Part shown: one piece after another, positions 43,883 through 52,857 of the stretch
How positions within the stretch are numbered: position 1 is the stretch's first letter
Layout of the letters: every line of letters starts with the position of its first letter
Origin: Microbacterium sp. ProA8
GTDB lineage: Bacteria; Actinomycetota; Actinomycetes; Actinomycetales; Microbacteriaceae
Assembly (NCBI RefSeq): GCF_039905635.1
Contig: NZ_CP157000.1
Coordinates: forward strand, 2,728,001-2,792,000
Length of the DNA stretch: 64,000 bases
Direction of reading: 5' to 3'
Program-made: the position numbers and the translations under genes
The notes under the pieces: model-generated
What the model saw: only the letters and a program-made list of their open reading frames with translations
Database searches by the model: none
Told to the model about the DNA's origin: nothing

Positions 43883-45490
43883 GTGTCTTCGAACGACCCT
43901 TCAGCGAGCGGCAATCAGGCCGAGACGAACATCTCGACGGATCAGGACCAGGCTCCTGACGAGGCGACGACCGCACACGAGGCCGCACCGGCACCCGAGG
44001 ACGTGGCCCGCGAGACTCCGGAGCCGCAGGGTCCCGAGACCGATCGCGTGGCCACGGCGAACATCGGCGTCGTGGGTCTCGCGGTGATGGGGTCGAACCT
44101 CGCGCGCAACCTCGCCAGCCGCGAGGGCAACACCGTCGCCGTGCACAACCGCAGCCGGTCCAAGACCGACGAGCTGCTCGCCGCCCATCCCGAGGCGGGC
44201 TTCGTGCCCGCGTTCTCGTACCAGGAGTTCGCCGCGTCGCTGCAGAAGCCGCGCGCCGCGATCATCATGGTGAAGGCCGGCCGTCCCACCGACGCCGTCA
44301 TCGACGCGCTCGTGGAGGTGTTCGAGCCGGGCGACATCATCGTCGACGGCGGCAACGCGCTGTTCACCGACACGATCCGCCGCGAGAAGGCCGTGCGCGA
44401 GACCGGCATCAACTTCGTCGGCGCCGGCATCTCGGGCGGCGAGGAGGGGGCCCTCAACGGCCCGTCGATCATGCCCGGCGGCTCGGACGAGTCGTGGGTC
44501 ACCCTCGGCCCGATCCTCAAGTCCATCGCCGCGGTCGCCGAGGGCGAGCCGTGCGTCACGCACATCGGCCACGACGGCGCCGGCCACTTCGTGAAGATGG
44601 TGCACAACGGCATCGAGTACGCCGACATGCAGCTCATCGCCGAGGCGTACGACCTCATCCGGCGCGGCACGGGCAAGACGCCGGCCGAGATCGCCGACGT
44701 GTTCGCCGAGTGGAACCGCGGCGAGCTGGAGTCGTACCTCATCGAGATCACCGCCGAGGTGCTCCGCCAGGTGGATGCCGAGACCGGCGAGCCGCTCGTC
44801 GACGTCATCCTGGATCAGGCCGGCGCCAAGGGGACCGGCGCGTGGACCGTGCAGACCGCCCTGTCGCTCGGCGTCCCGGTCTCGGGCATCGCCGAGGCCA
44901 CGTTCGCCCGCTCGCTCTCGTCGCACCCCGAGCAGCGCGAGATCTCGCGCGACCTGCCCGGCGCCGAAGAGGAGCTCGAGGTCGAGGACGCCGACGCGTT
45001 CATCGAGGACGTGCGGCTCGCCCTGTACGCCTCGAAGATCGTCGCGTACTCGCAGGGCTTCGACGAGATCCGCGCCGGCGCCGCCGAGTACGACTGGCAG
45101 ATCGACCTCGGCGCGGTGTCGAAGATCTGGCGCGCGGGCTGCATCATCCGCGCCCAGTTCCTCAACCGCATCGCCGACGCCTACGACCAGACGCCGGATC
45201 TCGCCGTGCTGCTGACCGCGCCCTACTTCGTCGAGGCGCTGGGCCGCGCACAGGGCGCCTGGCGCAGGATCGTGTCGACGGCCGCGGGTGCCGGCATCCC
45301 GGCGCCCGCGTTCTCGTCGTCGCTGTCGTACTACGACGGCCTGCGCGCCGAGCGCCTGCCGGCAGCGCTGATCCAGGGTCAGCGCGACTTCTTCGGCGCC
45401 CACACCTACAAGCGCATCGACAAGGACGGCACCTTCCACACGCTGTGGTCGGGCGACAGGTCCGAGATCGAAGCCGAAGACACCCACTGA
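43883..45490 (+). CDS. gnd: 6-phosphogluconate dehydrogenase, decarboxylating
   Basis: 535 aa, about 55 longer than most GND. Converts 6-phosphogluconate to ribulose-5-phosphate with NADPH. The Rossmann motif VVGLAVMGSNLARN starts about residue 63; HNRSRSKTDELL, GISGGEEGALNGPSIMPGG and HNGIEYADMQLIAEAY (catalytic Lys/Asn/His region) follow, and the C-terminal DFFGAHTYKRIDKDG closes it. The first 58 residues are an acidic, low-complexity extension. GTG 43883 has AGGAG exactly 5 nt upstream; TAACCT or TAGGCT (43847-43852) could be the -10. Its substrate comes from gntK, transcribed divergently. Confidence 0.94.
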   Translation: MSSNDPSASGNQAETNISTDQDQAPDEATTAHEAAPAPEDVARETPEPQGPETDRVATANIGVVGLAVMGSNLARNLASREGNTVAVHNRSRSKTDELLAAHPEAGFVPAFSYQEFAASLQKPRAAIIMVKAGRPTDAVIDALVEVFEPGDIIVDGGNALFTDTIRREKAVRETGINFVGAGISGGEEGALNGPSIMPGGSDESWVTLGPILKSIAAVAEGEPCVTHIGHDGAGHFVKMVHNGIEYADMQLIAEAYDLIRRGTGKTPAEIADVFAEWNRGELESYLIEITAEVLRQVDAETGEPLVDVILDQAGAKGTGAWTVQTALSLGVPVSGIAEATFARSLSSHPEQREISRDLPGAEEELEVEDADAFIEDVRLALYASKIVAYSQGFDEIRAGAAEYDWQIDLGAVSKIWRAGCIIRAQFLNRIADAYDQTPDLAVLLTAPYFVEALGRAQGAWRRIVSTAAGAGIPAPAFSSSLSYYDGLRAERLPAALIQGQRDFFGAHTYKRIDKDGTFHTLWSGDRSEIEAEDTH

Positions 45491-45524
45491 CGCGAGACCC
45501 GCGCCGGACGAGGCCGACACATCA

Positions 45525-45557
45525 GAGGGCGGATCTCCATCGCGGGGATCCGCCCTC
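45525..45557. terminator. bidirectional hairpin between gnd and the FAD oxidase
   Basis: GAGGGCGGATC (45525-45535) and GATCCGCCCTC (45547-45557) form an 11-bp stem around an 11-nt loop in the convergent gap. GC-rich with no T-tract, typical of high-GC bidirectional terminators. Confidence 0.6.
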
Positions 45558-45575
45558 CGGCGTCTGCGCCGACTT

Positions 45576-46919
45576 CTAGCCCGCGTGGCCGTTCGGTACG
45601 GGCTTCACGTTGTGGTTGCGGCAGAACATGTTGCCCGGGTCCCACGTGTGCTTGACCGCGGCCAGTCGCGCCATGGTCGCCGGCGGGTACATGTGCTGGG
45701 CGATCGTCTCGTCCGTCGACACGGTGAAATTGCCGTAGACGCCCGAGCCCTTGGCCTCGATGGCCTCCCACTCGGCCGTGACGTCGGCGCGCCCCGCGTC
45801 GTCGAGCATGCCGGGGATGTCGAACGCCCCGGCCATTGCGAACCACGTCGCGTCGCGCGCCGGGAAGGCCGTGTCGTCCTGCGCGACGTCGCCGTACGCG
45901 CCGCCGAGCGAGCGCAGCAGCACCACCGACGCGGGGTGCTGCTCGCGGAACGTCACGAGGCGGTCGATGGCGTCGTCGTCGAGCGCCCCGAGCAGCGTGT
46001 TTCCTCCGACGAAGCCGGGCATCGGCTGTTCGGGGTCGAACTCGGGAGCCTCCAGCAGGACGTCGGGATAATCCTGCACGCCGAACTCCCGCTCGGTGAC
46101 GCCGGGCGCATGCGCGAGCGGCGCCAGCGCGCGACGGGCGGCGTCCTCATCGGTGCCTGCCCACACCGCCGTGATCGAGGCGCCCGCCGGCGCACTCGGG
46201 TCCATCGCGGGGACGTCCATGTAGGTGACGGTCAGCTCTCGCGGCGCATCGGCCAGGACATCGGCCAGCACGCGCAGGACCGGCCGAGCGTCGCCCTCGA
46301 GCCCGTAGACGGCGTGCACGACGCCGTCGAGCGGGTGGGCTTCGAAGTCGAACCGCGTCACGACGCCGAAGTTGCCGCCGCCGCCGCGCAGCGCCCACAG
46401 CAGCTCCGGGTGGGACGTCTCGGTCACCTCGACCACGTCGCCGCGCGCGGTGACGAGCTGCGCGCCCACCAGCTGGTCGGCGGCGAGTCCCCAGGCCCGC
46501 ACCATCCAGCCGATGCCGCCGCCGAGTGTGAGCCCGCCGACGCCCACCGAGGCCGTATCGCCCGAGCTGAGCCCGAGCCCGCGTTCGGCGAGGGCATGGG
46601 CGACGCCGCCCCAGAGGGCACCGCCGCCGACGCGCACACGCGTGCCGTCGACCTCGACCGTGTCGAGGGCGGAGAGGTCGAGGGTGAGGCCGCCGGGCAC
46701 CCCGCCCCAGGCGCTGTGACCGCCGCCGCGGATCATGATGTCGAGCCGCTCGGCGGCGGCGTAGCGGACGGCGCCGCGCACGTCGTCGACGCTCGCGGCG
46801 CGGATCACGGCAGCGGGCTCGCCGATGCCGGAGTGGAAACGGCGGGCGGACTCCCATTCGGAGTCGCCCGGACGGATGACGGTGCCGACGGATCCGGCAC
46901 TGAGGTCGTCGTTGCTCAT
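45576..46919 (-). CDS. FAD-binding oxidoreductase, berberine-bridge-enzyme-like
   Basis: 447 aa. PCMH domain with IMIRGGGHSAWGGVPGGL, where the His is the usual site of covalent FAD linkage, and GVGGLTLGGGIGWMVRAWGLAADQ with LLWALRGGGGNFGVVT. The BBE domain ends in MFCRNHNVKP. Family members oxidise alcohols, sugars or aromatic compounds. ATG 46919 is preferred over an upstream ATG: TAGCGT (minus 46927-46932) lies 7 nt before it (leaderless). It shares a 104-bp intergenic region with the divergent epimerase gene, possibly a functional pair. Substrate unknown. Confidence 0.85.
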   Translation of the reverse strand: MSNDDLSAGSVGTVIRPGDSEWESARRFHSGIGEPAAVIRAASVDDVRGAVRYAAAERLDIMIRGGGHSAWGGVPGGLTLDLSALDTVEVDGTRVRVGGGALWGGVAHALAERGLGLSSGDTASVGVGGLTLGGGIGWMVRAWGLAADQLVGAQLVTARGDVVEVTETSHPELLWALRGGGGNFGVVTRFDFEAHPLDGVVHAVYGLEGDARPVLRVLADVLADAPRELTVTYMDVPAMDPSAPAGASITAVWAGTDEDAARRALAPLAHAPGVTEREFGVQDYPDVLLEAPEFDPEQPMPGFVGGNTLLGALDDDAIDRLVTFREQHPASVVLLRSLGGAYGDVAQDDTAFPARDATWFAMAGAFDIPGMLDDAGRADVTAEWEAIEAKGSGVYGNFTVSTDETIAQHMYPPATMARLAAVKHTWDPGNMFCRNHNVKPVPNGHAG

Positions 46920-47023
46920 GACCGCAACGCTAGGGGCCTCCACCGACATCGGGGAAGATGTTCGCCGTCAGCGAGAGAGCGCCTTCCACCGCGCCGTCCG
47001 CGTGCGGGCGTAGGCTCGCACGG

Positions 47024-48013
47024 GTGACGAGCATCCTCTACATCGGCGGTACCGGAACGATCAGCGCGGCGTGCGTGCGCCGCTCGGTGGCCCTCGGGCA
47101 CGAGGTCGCGGTGCTCAACCGCGGCACCGCGAGACGCCCGCTCCCGCCCGAGGTCGAACTGATCGAGGCCGACGTGCGCGACGCCGGCGCGGTGCGCACC
47201 GCCCTCGGCGACCGCCGGTTCGACGTGGTCGCCGAGTTCCTGGCCTTCACTCCCGAGCACATCGCCACCGACCTCCAACTGTTCGAGGGACGCACCGGGC
47301 AGTACGTGTTCATCAGCTCGGCATCCGCGTACGAGAAGCCTCCGCGGCGCGTGCCGGTGACCGAGTCGACGCCGCTGCGCAATCCGTTCTGGAAGTACTC
47401 GCGCGACAAGATCGCGTGCGAGGACGTGCTCGTCGCCGCATACCGCGAGCGCGGTCTGCCGGTGACCATCGTGCGACCCTCGCACACCTACGACGAGCGG
47501 CTGCTGCCGACCCTGGGCGGCTGGACCGACATCGCGCGCATGCGCGCGGGTCGACCGGTCATCGTGCACGGCGACGGAACGAGCCAGTGGACCATCACGC
47601 ACTCGGACGACTTCGCGGTCGCCTTCACCGGGCTGCTCGGCAATCCGGCAGCGATCGGCGACGCGTTCACGATCACCGGGACGCACGCGCCGACCTGGAA
47701 CCAGATCTACGGCTGGCTGGCCGATGCCGCCGGTGTCGACTCCCCCGATCTCGTGCATGTCGCCTCGGACACGATCGCGGCGTTCGCACCCGATCTCGGG
47801 CCCACGCTCATCGGCGACAAGGCCCACTCGATGCTGTTCGACGCGTCGAAGGTGACGCAGCTGGTGCCCGACTTCCGCACCACGATCACCTTCGACGAGG
47901 GCGCCCGCCGCATCCTCGCCCACTACGACGCGCACCCCGACGAGCAGCGCATCGACGAGGGCCGCGACGCGCTCTTCGATCGCATCGCGGCCCATGCGCG
48001 CTCGGCCGGCTGA
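47024..48013 (+). CDS. NAD-dependent epimerase/dehydratase (extended SDR)
   Basis: 329 aa. N-terminal ILYIGGTGTISAACVRRSVA is the NAD Rossmann motif, SSASAYEKPPRRVPVTES holds the catalytic Ser region, and WKYSRDKIACEDV the YxxxK pair. VTIVRPSHTYDERLLPTLGGWTDIARMRAG follows. Related to nucleoside-diphosphate-sugar epimerases, but the substrate is unclear; a DUF or oxidoreductase role is also possible. GTG 47024 is 7 nt after TAGGCT (47011-47016), leaderless, so the longer frame from 46958 is rejected. Confidence 0.85.
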   Translation: MTSILYIGGTGTISAACVRRSVALGHEVAVLNRGTARRPLPPEVELIEADVRDAGAVRTALGDRRFDVVAEFLAFTPEHIATDLQLFEGRTGQYVFISSASAYEKPPRRVPVTESTPLRNPFWKYSRDKIACEDVLVAAYRERGLPVTIVRPSHTYDERLLPTLGGWTDIARMRAGRPVIVHGDGTSQWTITHSDDFAVAFTGLLGNPAAIGDAFTITGTHAPTWNQIYGWLADAAGVDSPDLVHVASDTIAAFAPDLGPTLIGDKAHSMLFDASKVTQLVPDFRTTITFDEGARRILAHYDAHPDEQRIDEGRDALFDRIAAHARSAG

Positions 48014-48041
48014 TCAGCGTCGGCTGACCGGCGGCAGCTGA

Positions 48042-48770
48042 TCAGCGGCGGGTGATCTCGCGCACCGCACCCTTGTCGAGACGCAGGCGGCGCCGCGCGC
48101 GGCGCGCGACAGCGGAGTCGTGCGTGACGACGATGAGCGTGAGCCCTTCGTCGTTGAGAGCCTGCAGCACCGAGAGGATCTCGTCGCGCATGCTCTCGTC
48201 GAGGTTTCCGGTCGGCTCGTCGGCCAGGAGCACGCGCGGGCGCTTGACGATCGCGCGCGCGATCGCGACCCGCTGCTGCTGACCGCCTGAGAGCTCACCC
48301 GGACGGTGGTCGGCGCGGTCGGCGAGGCCGACGTGCGAGAGGGCCTCGGCGACGCGGGCGGAGCGCTCGTCCTTCGACAGCCCGAGTGGCTCCAGCGCCA
48401 TGTCGACGTTCTCGTGCGCGGTGAGCGTCGGGATGAGGTTGAACCCCTGGAACACGAAGCCGATCTCGTGCGCGCGGATGCGGCCCAGCTCGGCGTTGCT
48501 CGCGGTCGCGATGTCGATCTCGCCCAGGTGCACCGAGCCGGCGCTGGGACGGTCGAGCGCGCCCAGCAGCTGCAGCAGGGTGGACTTGCCGCCGCCGGTC
48601 GGCCCCTGGATCGTGACGAAGTCTCCGGCGTCGATCGTGAGGTCGACGCCGGCGAGCGCCTTCACGATGCGGCCCTTCTGCGTGTAGGTGCGGCTGACGC
48701 CCTCGAGCCGGTACTGCGCCGGGGCTGCGGCATCCGGAGCAGAGGGGGTCTCGATGTCGATCATGGTCAT
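48042..48770 (-). CDS. ABC transporter ATP-binding protein, MacB/LolD type
   Basis: 242 aa. Walker A QGPTGGGKSTLLQLLGALD, Q-loop GFVFQGFNLIPTLT, signature LSGGQQQRVAIARAI, Walker B VLLADEPTGNLDE and H-loop VVTHDSAVARRARR. This is the class I/II export family that energises FtsX-like permeases. ATG 48770 with GGGAG upstream is preferred to ATG 48842, which would add a Pro/Glu-rich stretch. It follows the permease by 80 nt and is on the same transcript. Likely function: extracytoplasmic peptide or lipid handling, or mechanotransmission. Confidence 0.92.
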   Translation of the reverse strand: MTMIDIETPSAPDAAAPAQYRLEGVSRTYTQKGRIVKALAGVDLTIDAGDFVTIQGPTGGGKSTLLQLLGALDRPSAGSVHLGEIDIATASNAELGRIRAHEIGFVFQGFNLIPTLTAHENVDMALEPLGLSKDERSARVAEALSHVGLADRADHRPGELSGGQQQRVAIARAIVKRPRVLLADEPTGNLDESMRDEILSVLQALNDEGLTLIVVTHDSAVARRARRRLRLDKGAVREITRR

Positions 48771-48850
48771 GATGTGCTCTCCCTTCCTGGAGGCGGGTTC
48801 TGCGGAGACGGGTTCGGGTGCGGTGGGGACGGCGCCGGACATCGGATGCC

Positions 48851-50317
48851 TCAGCCGACCGAGCGGAGCGCTTCGGCGGGGCTCAGCCGCGCGGCGCGCC
48901 AGCCGCCGAACGCACCGGCCACGAGGCCTCCGAGCACCGCGATGCCGACGGCCGCGATGACGACCCAGAGCGTGACCGGCGCCTGCAGGACGATGTCGGC
49001 TCCCGACTGCTGCATGGCCGCGGCGCCGAACGGGCCGCCGCGGGACACCGTGCCCCCGGCGCCACCGGGGCCGAAGCTCTCGGTGGCGGGCGGCGTCGAG
49101 ATCGTCGGGGCGATGAGGTTGATGGCGAGGATGCCGGCGAAGCCGATGACGAGACCGGCAACACCGCCGATGAGCCCCTGCACGACCGATTCGCCGGCGA
49201 CCTGCCCGACGACGCGGCTGTTCGACCAGCCGATCGCCTTGAGCGTGCCGAACTCGCGGGTGCGGCGCGAGACGCCCGAGATGGTGAACAGCACCGCGAG
49301 CACGAGTGCGACGGCGAGCACGACGAGGGACAGCCAGGTGCCGAGATTTGTGATCAGCGCCGACGCGCTCGAGAGGGATCCCGACACGGTGGAGGCGAGA
49401 TCGGACTGCGAGCTCACCGTCGCCTCGGGGAGCTCCTCCTGGAGCGCCGTCTGCACGGCCGAGATGTCGTCGGAGGTCTCCGCCTGCACGTACACCGTCG
49501 AGATCACATCTCCTGCGCCGGAGAGCTCCTGAGCCACGTCCAGCGGGATGTACGCGTTCGACGCGGTGTCGGCCTCGTCCGAGGTGGAGGCGACGATCCC
49601 GACGACCTCGAAGTCCTGCCCGCCGACGTCGATGGTGTCGCCGACGGCGAGGTCGGCGGTCGCGGCGTAGGTCGCATCGAGCACCGCCACGTAGGCGCCG
49701 GCGTCGGATGTCTCGAGGCCTCGGCCGTCGCTCAGCTCCACGGCGGACAGCGGGCCCACGGCATCCGCCGACGGGTCGATGCCGAGCACCGTGAAGGAGT
49801 CCACGTCGAACGAGCCGCCGGCGAATCCGCCCCCGGCTTCGCCCTCGGTCTGCTGCGGGGGCAGTGCCTGGGTGGTGTCGCCGGACTCATCGGGACGCGG
49901 CGGCAGCTCGCCCGAGAAGGTCATGTTCGTGAGGCTGAGCGCCCCGGATGCCGCGGCCACGCCTTCCACGCCGGTCACGGTGCCGAGCGTCGACGCGTCG
50001 AGGGTCGAGCGCATCGGCTCGGTCACCAGGCGCGACTGGCTGAGCTCGGTGGTGCCGTCGTCGGCGGTCTCGCCTCCGTCCTCGGCGAAGTCGAACCGCG
50101 CGCCGCCTTCCCCGGGCTCGGCCTGAGCGCCGGTGACGGTGAGGTCGGTGCCGACGCCGTACACCGACTCGAGCGCCTGCGCCTGCGCGGCGCTCACCCC
50201 GGCGGCGAGCGAGTTCACGATCATCACGAGCGCGATGGCGATCGCAAGGCCCGCCGCAACGATGATCGTCTGCTTCTTGCGGCCGGCCAGCTCCCGCCGC
50301 AGATAGGTCAGGTACAT
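48851..50317 (-). CDS. MacB/FtsX-family ABC permease
   Basis: 488 aa. Transmembrane helix near residue 17-40 (TIIVAAGLAIAIALVMIVNSL), a large extracytoplasmic domain (about 45-325) with low-complexity acidic stretches, then three C-terminal helices (about 330-355, 385-410, 450-475) flanking ISGVSRRTREFGTLKAIGWSNSRV and ending RAARLSPAEALRSVG, the FtsX signature. ATG 50317 has AGAGGAG about 5 nt upstream; the ATP-binding gene follows. It is divergent from an OmpR regulator, suggesting regulation by that system. Confidence 0.9.
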   Translation of the reverse strand: MYLTYLRRELAGRKKQTIIVAAGLAIAIALVMIVNSLAAGVSAAQAQALESVYGVGTDLTVTGAQAEPGEGGARFDFAEDGGETADDGTTELSQSRLVTEPMRSTLDASTLGTVTGVEGVAAASGALSLTNMTFSGELPPRPDESGDTTQALPPQQTEGEAGGGFAGGSFDVDSFTVLGIDPSADAVGPLSAVELSDGRGLETSDAGAYVAVLDATYAATADLAVGDTIDVGGQDFEVVGIVASTSDEADTASNAYIPLDVAQELSGAGDVISTVYVQAETSDDISAVQTALQEELPEATVSSQSDLASTVSGSLSSASALITNLGTWLSLVVLAVALVLAVLFTISGVSRRTREFGTLKAIGWSNSRVVGQVAGESVVQGLIGGVAGLVIGFAGILAINLIAPTISTPPATESFGPGGAGGTVSRGGPFGAAAMQQSGADIVLQAPVTLWVVIAAVGIAVLGGLVAGAFGGWRAARLSPAEALRSVG

Positions 50318-50463
50318 GGGTCTCCTCTCGGCGGGCGGAATGCCGGCCGTCGAAGGGAACCTACGGAGCTCATTCATGTGCGCCGCCAGCGGGGGCTATG
50401 CAGACCGTATGAAGCCGGATGTCGCAGCGCAGGCCGCGCCGGAGCCGCAGTTCACAGCCGGCG

Positions 50464-50491
50464 CATAGCGCGCTCCATAGGAACCGCATAG
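50464..50491. promoter_or_regulatory. direct CATAG repeats upstream of the response regulator
   Basis: CATAG occurs at 50464-50468, 50476-50480 and 50487-50491, spaced 12 and 11 bp (about one helical turn), with an inverted CTATG at 50396-50400 near the ABC permease start. Tandem sites of this spacing are typical for OmpR-family dimers. They overlap the -35 zone of the regulator gene, whose -10 may be CACACT (50501-50506). Confidence 0.5.
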
Positions 50492-50512
50492 GAAGAGCGC
50501 CACACTGGACGC

Positions 50513-51241
50513 ATGACCAACCCCGCGCCCACCCTGCTGCGTCCCGACGGCTCGAATCTTCGCGTTCTCGTGGTGGACGACGAGCAGATGCTCACCGACC
50601 TGCTGTCGATGGCGCTGCGCATGGAGGGGTGGGAGGTGCGGACCGCCGGCTCGGGGTTCGAGGCCCTGCAGGCTGCGCGCGAGTTCGAACCCGACGCCAT
50701 GGTGCTCGACATCATGATGCCCGACCTCGACGGCATGGCCGTGCTGCAGCGGCTGCGTCAGGCCGGCGATGACGTCCCGGTGCTGTTCCTGACCGCGAAG
50801 GATGCCGTGAACGACCGTGTCGCGGGGCTCACCGCCGGCGGCGACGACTACGTCACCAAGCCCTTCAGCCTCGAGGAGGTCGTCGCACGCCTCCGCGGTC
50901 TCATGCGCCGTGCCGGCACCGCCCACGCCGCCGGCGCCGAGCCGATCCTGCGCGTCGGCGACCTCAGCCTCAACGAGGACAGCCACGAGGTCGCGCGCTC
51001 GGGTGAGGAGATCGAGCTCACCGCCACCGAGTTCGAATTGCTCCGTTACCTCATGCGCAACCAGCGCCGCGTGGTCTCGAAGGCGCAGATCCTCGATCGC
51101 GTCTGGAACTACGACTTCGGCGGCCGCTCGAGCGTCGTCGAGCTCTACATCTCGTACCTGCGCAAGAAGATCGACGCCGGTCGCGAACCCCTCATCCACA
51201 CCGTGCGCGGCGTCGGCTACATGATCAAGGCGCCCCAGTGA
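50513..51241 (+). CDS. OmpR-family response regulator
   Basis: 242 aa. Receiver domain (about 16-130) with VVDDEQM, phospho-acceptor Asp about 63 in MVLDIMMPD and Lys in YVTKPFS, then a winged-helix DNA-binding domain (about 140-242: LTATEFELLRYLMRNQRRVVSKAQILDRVWNYDFGG..., VELYISYLRKKID). ATG 50513 is 6 nt after CACACT, so leaderless if that is the -10. It overlaps the histidine kinase start (GTGA) and is divergent from the ABC exporter. CATAG repeats upstream are likely its own sites. Confidence 0.95.
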   Translation: MTNPAPTLLRPDGSNLRVLVVDDEQMLTDLLSMALRMEGWEVRTAGSGFEALQAAREFEPDAMVLDIMMPDLDGMAVLQRLRQAGDDVPVLFLTAKDAVNDRVAGLTAGGDDYVTKPFSLEEVVARLRGLMRRAGTAHAAGAEPILRVGDLSLNEDSHEVARSGEEIELTATEFELLRYLMRNQRRVVSKAQILDRVWNYDFGGRSSVVELYISYLRKKIDAGREPLIHTVRGVGYMIKAPQ

Positions 51242-52857
51242 CCGACACGGCCGGCGGAGAACCGGTGGCGAAGAAGACGGGGACGGATGCCGCGGCCGCC
51301 GCCTCGGCGACCGCCGAAGCTCCCCTCGACGCGTCCGGTACGGCGTCCGACTCCCCGGCCGGCGAGCAGCTGCCCCGCCGCGCACCGTGGACGCTGCAGC
51401 GCAAGCTCATCGTCACGGTCGTGGGCATCACGTCGTTCATCATGGTGCTCGTCGCCGCCGCGACGAGCGCGATCCTGGGGGGCGTGCTCGAGCAGCAGCT
51501 CAACGACAACGTGCAGTCGGCGGCGCGGCGGTCGTCGGTCGTCATCGCGCAAGCCGGGGTCGCCGGCCTCACCGCCGAGGAGATCCTCACCCAGCAGCCA
51601 CAGCCACCCGGCTACTTCCTCGCCGTTCAGACGGTTCCCGCCGCTCCGACCGCCGCAGTGATGACCGCCGAGGGCGTCGTCGAACTCGGCGAGGACGAGA
51701 TCGACAAGATCAGCGAGAGCCTGCGCGACCAAGACGACCAGCTCGTGGTCACGGTCGAGGACCGCGGGACGTATCGCGTGGAGCCCGTGCAGGTCGGCGG
51801 CACCTTCGCCCTCGTCGGGCTCTCCCGCGACGACGTCGCGGCGACGATCGGTCGCATGCTCACCACGATCGGCCTCCTCACGGCCGGCGGCCTCCTCCTG
51901 CTCGCGGTGGCCACCGCCTGGACCATCCGCCGCGGCCTGGCTCCCCTGCGCGCCGTCGCCGACACCGCGGCCCGGGTCTCGACGCAGCGGCTCGACCAGG
52001 GCGAGGTCACCATCGCCGAGCGGGTGCCGACACGCGAGGCCGACCCCCGCACCGAGGTCGGCCGGGTCGGCGAGGCGCTGAACACGCTCCTCGACCACGT
52101 CGACGAGTCGCTCACGGCGCGCCAGCGCAACGAGGAGCGCATGCGCGCGTTCGTCGCCGACGCCAGCCACGAGCTGCGCACGCCGCTCTCGTCGATCCGC
52201 GGATACTCAGAGCTCTCGCTGAAGGCGCTCAGTCGTGGTCAGGGCGCCGCCACCATCGAGACGACGGAGGCGTCGCTCGAGCGCATCCAGGCGCAGTCGC
52301 TGCGCATGACCTCGCTCGTGGAGGACCTGCTGCTGCTGGCGCGCCTCGATGAGGGCCAGGAACTCGTCTACGGCACCGTCGACCTCACGCGGCTCGTCAT
52401 CGACGCGGTCGGCGATGCGCGGCCCACCGGTCCCGACCACGAGTGGGTGCTCGAGGTGGGCGATGAGCCCGTGCTCGTCGCCGGCGACACCGGCCGGCTG
52501 CACCAGGTCGCCGCCAACCTCCTGGCGAACGCCCGCACGCACACGCCGACGGGCACGACGGTGACGGTGGGTGTCGCGCGCGACGACGGCGCCGCGGTGC
52601 TCCGCGTGCACGACAACGGCCCCGGCATCGATCCGTCGATCAAGGACGAGCTGTTCGAGCGGTTCTCGCGCGCCGACCGCTCGCGTGCACGCCAGACGGG
52701 CGGCACCGGCCTCGGCCTCTCGATCGCCCGGGCGATCGTCGACGCCCACGGCGGCAGCATCCGTGTCGACAGCGTCCCCGGTGACACGACGTTCGAGGTG
52801 CGCCTGCCTGCTCGACCCGCCGACCCGGCCCTGAGCCCCGGCCTCAGTAGCCGCTGA
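51238..52857 (+). CDS. sensor histidine kinase
   Basis: 539 aa. A disordered N-terminus (1-50), membrane helix (about 56-80), an extracytoplasmic sensor domain (about 85-200), a second helix (about 205-230), HAMP and the DHp domain with phospho-accepting His in FVADASHELRTPLSSIRGY (about 310). CA domain: N box NLLANARTHT, G1 DNGPGID, and G2 GGTGLGLSIARA. GTG start overlaps the regulator stop. Its periplasmic signal is unknown. Coupled to the OmpR partner; the C-terminus overlaps the convergent FNR-fusion gene by 14 nt. Confidence 0.93.
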   Translation: MTDTAGGEPVAKKTGTDAAAAASATAEAPLDASGTASDSPAGEQLPRRAPWTLQRKLIVTVVGITSFIMVLVAAATSAILGGVLEQQLNDNVQSAARRSSVVIAQAGVAGLTAEEILTQQPQPPGYFLAVQTVPAAPTAAVMTAEGVVELGEDEIDKISESLRDQDDQLVVTVEDRGTYRVEPVQVGGTFALVGLSRDDVAATIGRMLTTIGLLTAGGLLLLAVATAWTIRRGLAPLRAVADTAARVSTQRLDQGEVTIAERVPTREADPRTEVGRVGEALNTLLDHVDESLTARQRNEERMRAFVADASHELRTPLSSIRGYSELSLKALSRGQGAATIETTEASLERIQAQSLRMTSLVEDLLLLARLDEGQELVYGTVDLTRLVIDAVGDARPTGPDHEWVLEVGDEPVLVAGDTGRLHQVAANLLANARTHTPTGTTVTVGVARDDGAAVLRVHDNGPGIDPSIKDELFERFSRADRSRARQTGGTGLGLSIARAIVDAHGGSIRVDSVPGDTTFEVRLPARPADPALSPGLSSR

